Source: Candidatus Poribacteria bacterium
Lineage (GTDB): Bacteria; Poribacteria; WGA-4E; GCA-2687025
DNA: 10,256 nt
Reading direction: 5' to 3'
Assembly (NCBI GenBank): GCA_002687025.1
Contig: NYZG01000294.1
Coordinates: 1-10,256, forward strand
Shown: positions 6,352 to 10,256 of the stretch, piece by piece
How positions within the stretch are numbered: the first letter of the stretch is position 1
Layout of the letters: the number at the start of each line of letters is the position of its first letter
Notes under the pieces: generated by a model
Database searches by the model: none
Told to the model about the DNA's origin: nothing
The model's input: the letters and a program-made list of their open reading frames with translations, nothing else
Translations under genes and position numbers: made by a program

Positions 6352-7584
6352 ACCTACCTGCGGCGACGCGTCCATGTCCCTCACGAGTCTCACGTAGTGA
6401 TATATCCTGACGACATCCCCTTGTGGGCCGCGCCCTGACGGGTAGTCGGCCGGGTCGCCGGTCTTCGGGTCGGCGCGTTGGGCGCCGGCGCCGTGCACGT
6501 CGAGCAGCGTTGCGTCCGCGGACCCGGGGAACGTCATAAACCCGAGCGCCTCCCCAAAGCAGATGTACACCGCCGATCCGGCGTCGCCATCGGATCGCAC
6601 GTGCGTCGTGCCGGTCCAGAACGACGGGTAGTTCTCGATGCCGCCCTCGTCTTCGATGGTCGATATATCGAAGACCGGGTCGATGGCGGCGGCGCCTGTC
6701 GCCTGCGGCGAACGGGAGTAGTCGACGATGCTGTGCAACTCCTTGGCGTCCGGTAGGCGCCAGTCGCTGTAGCCGAGGTACTGCTCGTCGTTCATCTGTT
6801 GCGCCCACGACAGCGCCTCCTGCCAGTCCATGTCCCGCTCGCCGTCGCGCTTTGTCCACATCATACCCGTGGCGGCGTCGCTCACCGTGCCGTCGTCGTT
6901 GTCCATGAAGTCGTTGTGGCCGTAGAGCTCGTTACCTCGGACGAGCTTCACGGAGAACGCCTTGGGCTCTCGTGTTCGAGGGTCGGCCATCGGGTAGCCC
7001 TTGATTCGCCCATCGGCCATGTTCACGCCGAAGACCGTCTCGTCGTGTCCCATGGTGAGACCGGTGTAGACGGTCGATGTGACGTACTGCGAGTCGATGA
7101 TGCGTTCGCCGTTGGCGCCGTATTCGAAGTCGAAGACATCCGTATCGATGAACGGCTCCGATCCCTCGGAGACGTTGAACATGTCAGGGCTGCTGGGGTC
7201 GGCTCCGCTGAACACGATCAGCGAGTACATCTCCTTGATACTCGGCAGTCGCCAGTCGCTATGGCCCGCGAGGGTCGACCCCGCCGCGTGCTCGACCGCC
7301 GCGTCGTAGCCCATCACCTCGAAGCTCCGCTGCCACATGAGCCCGGTCACGTTGTCCGTGACGGAGCCGTCGCTGTTGTCGGTGTAGGAGGGCTCGGCGC
7401 CGACGGTTTGCGCGTCCTGCCCGTAGAAGTCGTCGCCCTCGGAAGTCGCCGCGATTTCGCCCTGGGCATCGTAGAACGTCGTCTGCCCGGTACCGACGAT
7501 CGCATAGGACCGATCCACCGCGCCCGCAGGCGCCGACATCGCGCACGCAATGGCGCACGCCAGGGCCGTCATCCACATTCGCAT
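5737..7584 (-). CDS. Secreted tandem DUF1566/Lcl-like protein with dockerin and sorting domain
   Basis: The 615-residue precursor has a signal peptide (MRMWMTALACAIACAMSAPA, cleavage likely near AGA-VD). Two DUF1566 (Lcl C-terminal-like) domains follow. The first starts DNSDGSVTDNVTGLMWQR (69-86), with HSDWRLPSIKEMYSLI (108-123) and closing FSVKLVRG (210-217). The second starts DNDDGTVSDAATGMMWTK (228-245), with YSDWRLPDAKELHSIV (272-287) and closing YHYVRLVRD (395-403). The domain is known from Legionella collagen-like adhesin, where it helps surface attachment; its role here is unproven. Residues 413-464 are dockerin-like calcium loops (D415-N417-D419-D423-D426; D444-N446-D448-D455). Residues 523-615 are a FlgD/T9SS-like domain with LLPNYPNPFNPETW. 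AGGAAGG at 7591-7597, 6 nt before the ATG, supports the start. The protease gene lies 123 bases downstream, in a spacer with no clear promoter or terminator, so co-transcription is possible. Confidence 0.88.
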   Translation of the reverse strand: MRMWMTALACAIACAMSAPAGAVDRSYAIVGTGQTTFYDAQGEIAATSEGDDFYGQDAQTVGAEPSYTDNSDGSVTDNVTGLMWQRSFEVMGYDAAVEHAAGSTLAGHSDWRLPSIKEMYSLIVFSGADPSSPDMFNVSEGSEPFIDTDVFDFEYGANGERIIDSQYVTSTVYTGLTMGHDETVFGVNMADGRIKGYPMADPRTREPKAFSVKLVRGNELYGHNDFMDNDDGTVSDAATGMMWTKRDGERDMDWQEALSWAQQMNDEQYLGYSDWRLPDAKELHSIVDYSRSPQATGAAAIDPVFDISTIEDEGGIENYPSFWTGTTHVRSDGDAGSAVYICFGEALGFMTFPGSADATLLDVHGAGAQRADPKTGDPADYPSGRGPQGDVVRIYHYVRLVRDMDASPQVGSAWDVNRDGVVDIVDLVVVASAFGASGVDLAGDANGDGSVTIVDLVMVASHFGEARGVIAAAPQLPGTGDSGLIRQWVIQARRADDGSDAYRAGVAVLERLLSGVPDGATGLLPNYPNPFNPETWIPFELNEAAEVTFTIYDVLGRVVRRIELGYRAPGVYHATSSAAHWDGRNDHSEEVASGTYFVGLRAGDVRETRRIVVMK

Positions 7585-7703
7585 GATTCACCTTCCTCGC
7601 TCGCAGCAGTCGCCGACGTTACCGCGACGGCGACGCACGGAGCGTGCCACGAGCCACGGGCCCTGGCGGCCCCGGAGGAAACGCCCGCGACCGCATCCAC
7701 GAC

Positions 7704-7754
7704 GGCGCCGGACGACGGTTTCGTCGACCGGATTCGACGGTTGCGTCGGGCGCC
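7704..7754 (-). other. Nested hairpin after the UnbV remnant
   Basis: The outer arms GCGCCGGACG (7705-7714) and CGTCGGGCGC (7744-7753) pair with one G-G mismatch, plus one more pair at 7704/7754. The inner arms CGTCGA (7722-7727) and TCGACG (7734-7739) are a perfect 6-bp stem with a 6-base loop. It begins at the stop codon of the UnbV remnant and may act as an RNA 3' end or processing structure, but lacks a U-run. The rest of the 7585-7753 spacer shows only the ribosome site of the downstream gene. Confidence 0.4.
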
Positions 7755-8155
7755 TATCGACTCGGCGGCAGGTCGCCTTCGACGATCCCGTCCTGGGAGG
7801 GGACGATCTCGCGATTCGCGGGGATGTCCCTCAGCGCGCGCGCGTCGCCGTTGGGCCAACGAATGCCGATTTCGTCCGCCTGCGCCTGCTCTCCGAGGCC
7901 GAACAGCACGCGCGGATCGTTGCTGCACAGGTAGCTATACGCGACGCGGACCTCCCGCGTCTGCGTCCGGCCGCCTGCGCGCAGGACGACCTTCGCGCCG
8001 ATGGCGTCTCGATCCGTCGCGGCGTCCAACACGCGGTGTCTCAGCCAGTTCGGGGTGTTGCCGCCGTCAGTCCGCGGCAACTGCGGGGAGCCCGCGAGGC
8101 CGGTGACGAGTAGATGGGTGTCGCCGTCGTTCCCGCAATATCCGAAGATGACCCC
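7754..8155 (-). pseudogene. C-terminal remnant of an FG-GAP/ASPIC-UnbV repeat protein
   Basis: The last 133 codons of a gene are readable. They start with a decayed FG-GAP calcium loop (GNDGDTHLLVTGLAGSPQL, residues 8-26, where the family has DYDNDGD-type acidic residues). Next comes an ASPIC/UnbV domain: NTPNWLRHRV (33-42), DAIGAKVVLRAGG (48-60), REVRVAYSYLCSNDPRV (65-81), LFGLGEQAQADEIGIRWPNG (82-101). Family members are normally several hundred residues with many FG-GAP repeats and are secreted or surface-bound. Here the frame is closed by TGA at 8156-8158, and no signal peptide or full repeat set is present. A TTG at 8080 could give a 108-residue ORF, but it lies inside family-conserved sequence and has no ribosome site, so I treat the locus as a relic. 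Confidence 0.75.
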
Positions 8156-8352
8156 TCAGCTCACGTCGGCGGCGACGATCAGTACGATGGATCCCACGCA
8201 CCGATCGTCACCCTCGAGCCAGGCCGCTCTGTCCGGCCGCAGTCGACTCCCCGTACGGTCCGCGCCACCACAATGCGTCGGCCAGCCACCAGCGTATCCA
8301 CGCCACTGCCCGGGACATCCATGGCCTCTGCGAGCGTCAACGCTTCCCTGAA
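8156..8352 (-). other. Scrambled stretch between the cyclase stop and the UnbV remnant
   Basis: No intact gene is seen. Directly after the cyclase TGA (8353-8355) the same frame continues FREALTLAEAMD, as a TPR helix would, then runs 57 codons in all to another TGA at 8179-8181. Beyond MD the residues stop looking like TPR. A neighbouring frame gives GSIVLIVAADVS just before the TGA that bounds the UnbV remnant, so at least one frameshift would be needed to join them. A segment reading RPGSRVTIGAWDPSY faintly recalls a TOBE-type end of ABC transporter ATPases; I cannot confirm it. Confidence 0.45.
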
Positions 8353-10256
8353 TCACCTCTCCGCTTCCTCTGGACTGGCGGCGCCATGCCGCAGCTTCCC
8401 AAGCGACATGTTGGCGTCCAGCCGCTGCTGTGCGGTGTATTCCGTCTCGGGCAACGCCTCGAGCATCTCCAGACACTTCGTCAGATACGCGGTCGCCTCA
8501 TCGTTGAGGTAGTTCCGTCGCGCCTTCTCTCCAGCTCGCAGGAGGTACTCCGCCGCCTTGCCATCGTCGTCGCTGAGTTCGTAGTGGTACGCCAACTGCT
8601 CGATGTGTGCATCGATGTCGTCGGCATACAGGGCCTCCATCTCACGAGCTACGGAGCCGTGAAACTCCGCTCGTCGATGCTGCACGACAGTCTGGTACAC
8701 CGCGTCCTGGGTGAGTGCGTGCCGGAACACGTACTCCGGTTCCGGCACCGTTCGACCTTGGTAAATCAGTGCGTGGTCCTCGAGTTCCCACAGCGCCTGC
8801 TCGATGTCCGACGACTGCGTCGCAACCCGTTCCAACACCCTTCGACGGAATACCCTTCCAATCACGCTGGCGCTCTGGAGCACGTGGCGTAGTTCCGCCT
8901 CCAATCGGTCCACACGGGTGAGGACGACGCTCTGCACCGTCTCCGGCACCGTGACGGACTCGATGGCCCCAGACGCCTTCCACACATCGCCGTCGAGATA
9001 GACGACGCCGGAGTCGATGAGCGACCGCACGACTTCCTCAACGAAGAACGGGTTGCCGTGGGCCTTCGCCAGGATCATGTCACTTACGGACTCGGGCAGA
9101 TCCTCTATGTTGAGGAGCGCATCGACGAGTTTCCGACTCTCGTCGGTGGTCAGTTCCCGCAGGCGCACCTCGTGGAACCGCTCGATGCACTTGCGCTCCG
9201 CGATGGCTCCCAGCCGCCAACAGCGGTGATCCGTCTCCGGCCGGTAGACGCACAGGAGGAAGATCGGCGAGTCGGCCAGCGACTCCATCAACAGCGAGAT
9301 GAGATCGATGGACGAGGAGTCCGCCCAGTGGAGATCGTCCAGGACAAGCACAATCGGCTGACGACGTGAGAGCGCAACCAGGAAGTCTTGCACTGCGTGG
9401 AACGTCCGGTGGCGTATCTCCTGCCCGTCCGCGAACTTGAGTCGGTCGTCCCATTCGTTGCCGAACTCAATCGACCTCATATGGCCCAACAGTGGGCCGA
9501 TCTCGTCCATCTGCCGGTCGGTCAGATCGCCGCTTGCCACGAGACCCTGGAGCGCGGACGTTATGGCGTCGGCTCTCACCGAATCCTCGTCGTCAGTGCG
9601 CGACCCGAAGTAGTAGTGAAAGGCGTCGATGAAGGGCCAATAGCTCACCGTCTCGCCAAGCTCAACGCAGCGCCCTTCGATCCACATCGGTGACGGTCGG
9701 TTCGCGGTAGGCGTCATCGCGAACTGCTTCAGTTCCGCTATCAGGCGTGACTTCCCGACACCGGCCTCTCCGATGATGGCGAGGATCTGTCCATCACCTT
9801 GGACAGCCTTGGTCAGGGCGCCTTTCAGGTTGTCGAACTCTCGGTCTCGCCCGATGAGCCGGGCGCGTCGACCTTCGATGCCGCGCACACGCGCGGGGCG
9901 CGCCAACGTCTCCTCGACTCGGTGCGCCGTGACCGGTTGATCGATGCCCTTGATCTCGACGCTGAGGTCGGTAAAGCGGAACATCCGTTCGGTGTGGCCA
10001 TAGGTGGGTTCGCCGACGAGTATCTGTCCGGATTCAGCCTTTCCTTGGAGACGCGCCGCGAGATTCACCACCGGGCCCATGACGGTGAGTTCTCGGTGCT
10101 GTTCCGAACCCATCTCACCGAAGAACACCTCGCCGCTGTTGATTCCCGCTGTGACGCCGAGGCCAAGCGCCTGGGCGGCGTCGCGGATCTCGATGGCGGC
10201 GAGAATGGCGCGCTCCGGGTCGTTCTCGTGGGAGCGCGGTGTGCCGAACACCGCGA
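8353..10256 (-). CDS. Class III cyclase / AAA-type ATPase regulator (5' partial, probably truncated at 3' end)
   Basis: The N-terminus is off the right edge. Residues are counted from the FGTPRSH segment at 10251. Residues 1-110 are the second half of a class III adenylate/guanylate cyclase domain, with GINSGEVFFGEMGSE (36-50) and VMGPVVNLAARLQ (57-69). Asn63 and Arg67 are the usual transition-state residues, so catalysis looks possible. A linker leads to an ATPase: GREREF-type entry LIGRDREFD (132-140), Walker A IIGEAGVGKS (159-168), and Walker B IVLVLDDLHWAD (300-311). HGNPFFVEEVVRSL (398-411) and VFRHALTQDAVYQT (508-521) are typical of cyclase-ATPase-TPR regulators. TPR-like helices begin after about 560. 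The family normally carries a few hundred further residues of TPR. Here the gene stops at TGA after SPEEAER, while FREALTLAEAMD follows in frame. It is probably cytoplasmic and senses or signals through cAMP; the input is unknown. Confidence 0.87.
   Translation of the reverse strand, partial: AVFGTPRSHENDPERAILAAIEIRDAAQALGLGVTAGINSGEVFFGEMGSEQHRELTVMGPVVNLAARLQGKAESGQILVGEPTYGHTERMFRFTDLSVEIKGIDQPVTAHRVEETLARPARVRGIEGRRARLIGRDREFDNLKGALTKAVQGDGQILAIIGEAGVGKSRLIAELKQFAMTPTANRPSPMWIEGRCVELGETVSYWPFIDAFHYYFGSRTDDEDSVRADAITSALQGLVASGDLTDRQMDEIGPLLGHMRSIEFGNEWDDRLKFADGQEIRHRTFHAVQDFLVALSRRQPIVLVLDDLHWADSSSIDLISLLMESLADSPIFLLCVYRPETDHRCWRLGAIAERKCIERFHEVRLRELTTDESRKLVDALLNIEDLPESVSDMILAKAHGNPFFVEEVVRSLIDSGVVYLDGDVWKASGAIESVTVPETVQSVVLTRVDRLEAELRHVLQSASVIGRVFRRRVLERVATQSSDIEQALWELEDHALIYQGRTVPEPEYVFRHALTQDAVYQTVVQHRRAEFHGSVAREMEALYADDIDAHIEQLAYHYELSDDDGKAAEYLLRAGEKARRNYLNDEATAYLTKCLEMLEALPETEYTAQQRLDANMSLGKLRHGAASPEEAER

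Noticed and set aside
7635..7649. A sigma54-like pattern on the minus strand, TGGCACG-CTCC-GTGC, about 50 bases before the DUF1566 gene start.
   Set aside because: The same bases form a small palindrome (GCACG-GAG-CGTGC), the -12 element deviates from TTGC, and no enhancer-binding site or regulator is seen. Chance is likely in GC-rich DNA.
6799..8106. A 435-codon plus-strand ORF across the DUF1566 gene start and the UnbV remnant.
   Set aside because: It is antisense to clear signal-peptide, DUF1566 and UnbV sequence, and its composition is that of a complementary frame.
8353..8355. TGA read as selenocysteine or as a reassigned codon.
   Set aside because: No SECIS-like hairpin was evident downstream, the position is an ordinary TPR residue, and TGA serves as a normal terminator for other genes here (for example the methyltransferase at 244).
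8114..8512. A 132-codon plus-strand ORF spanning the cyclase 3' end and the scrambled stretch.
   Set aside because: It runs antisense through the well-conserved end of the cyclase gene, is rich in Ser/Arg/Pro, and has no recognisable domain. It is a high-GC shadow frame.

Overview
The window is GC-rich bacterial DNA with seven recognisable protein-coding segments and a stretch of gene relics. Two secreted proteins end in the same module: a dockerin-like pair of calcium loops, a short helical linker, and a FlgD/T9SS-like C-terminal domain with the signature NYPNPFNPETW. That module, together with a phytanoyl-CoA dioxygenase-family protein, an ASPIC/UnbV fragment and a large cyclase-ATPase, is what I associate with Candidatus Poribacteria or relatives such as Planctomycetota. 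This assignment is inferred from protein style; there is no marker gene in the window.

Layout. Positions 1-208 (+) hold the last 68 codons of an IS5-family transposase, with a probable IS end and a terminator-like hairpin. Positions 244-1640 (-) are a two-gene operon: a phytanoyl-CoA dioxygenase-like protein followed by a class I methyltransferase, overlapping by one base (TGATG). A good sigma70-type promoter and a strong Shine-Dalgarno set the start of the dioxygenase gene at 1640. The 253-base divergent spacer carries a 9+9 bp palindrome, and to its right lies a 567-residue PcfJ-like protein (1894-3597, +). Convergent to that gene are two secreted-protein genes on the minus strand. One (3742-5613) is a metzincin-type zinc protease and the other (5737-7584) is a tandem DUF1566/Lcl-like protein. 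Both carry the shared C-terminal module.

Positions 7585-8352 contain no intact gene. They hold a 133-codon remnant of an FG-GAP/ASPIC-UnbV protein and a scrambled stretch joining it to the 3' end of the last gene. That gene (8353-10256, -) is a class III cyclase/AAA-type ATPase regulator. It runs off the right edge and ends at an in-frame TGA, beyond which TPR-like residues continue, so it looks truncated by a nonsense mutation or by the rearrangement next to it.

The genes do not form one obvious pathway. The minus strand suggests a small-molecule tailoring pair (oxygenase plus methyltransferase) and a surface or extracellular pair (protease plus Lcl-like protein) sharing a localisation tag. 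The IS end, relic sequence and short echoes of the UnbV 3' end suggest a rearranging accessory region. I see no CRISPR array, tRNA, rRNA or defence system.
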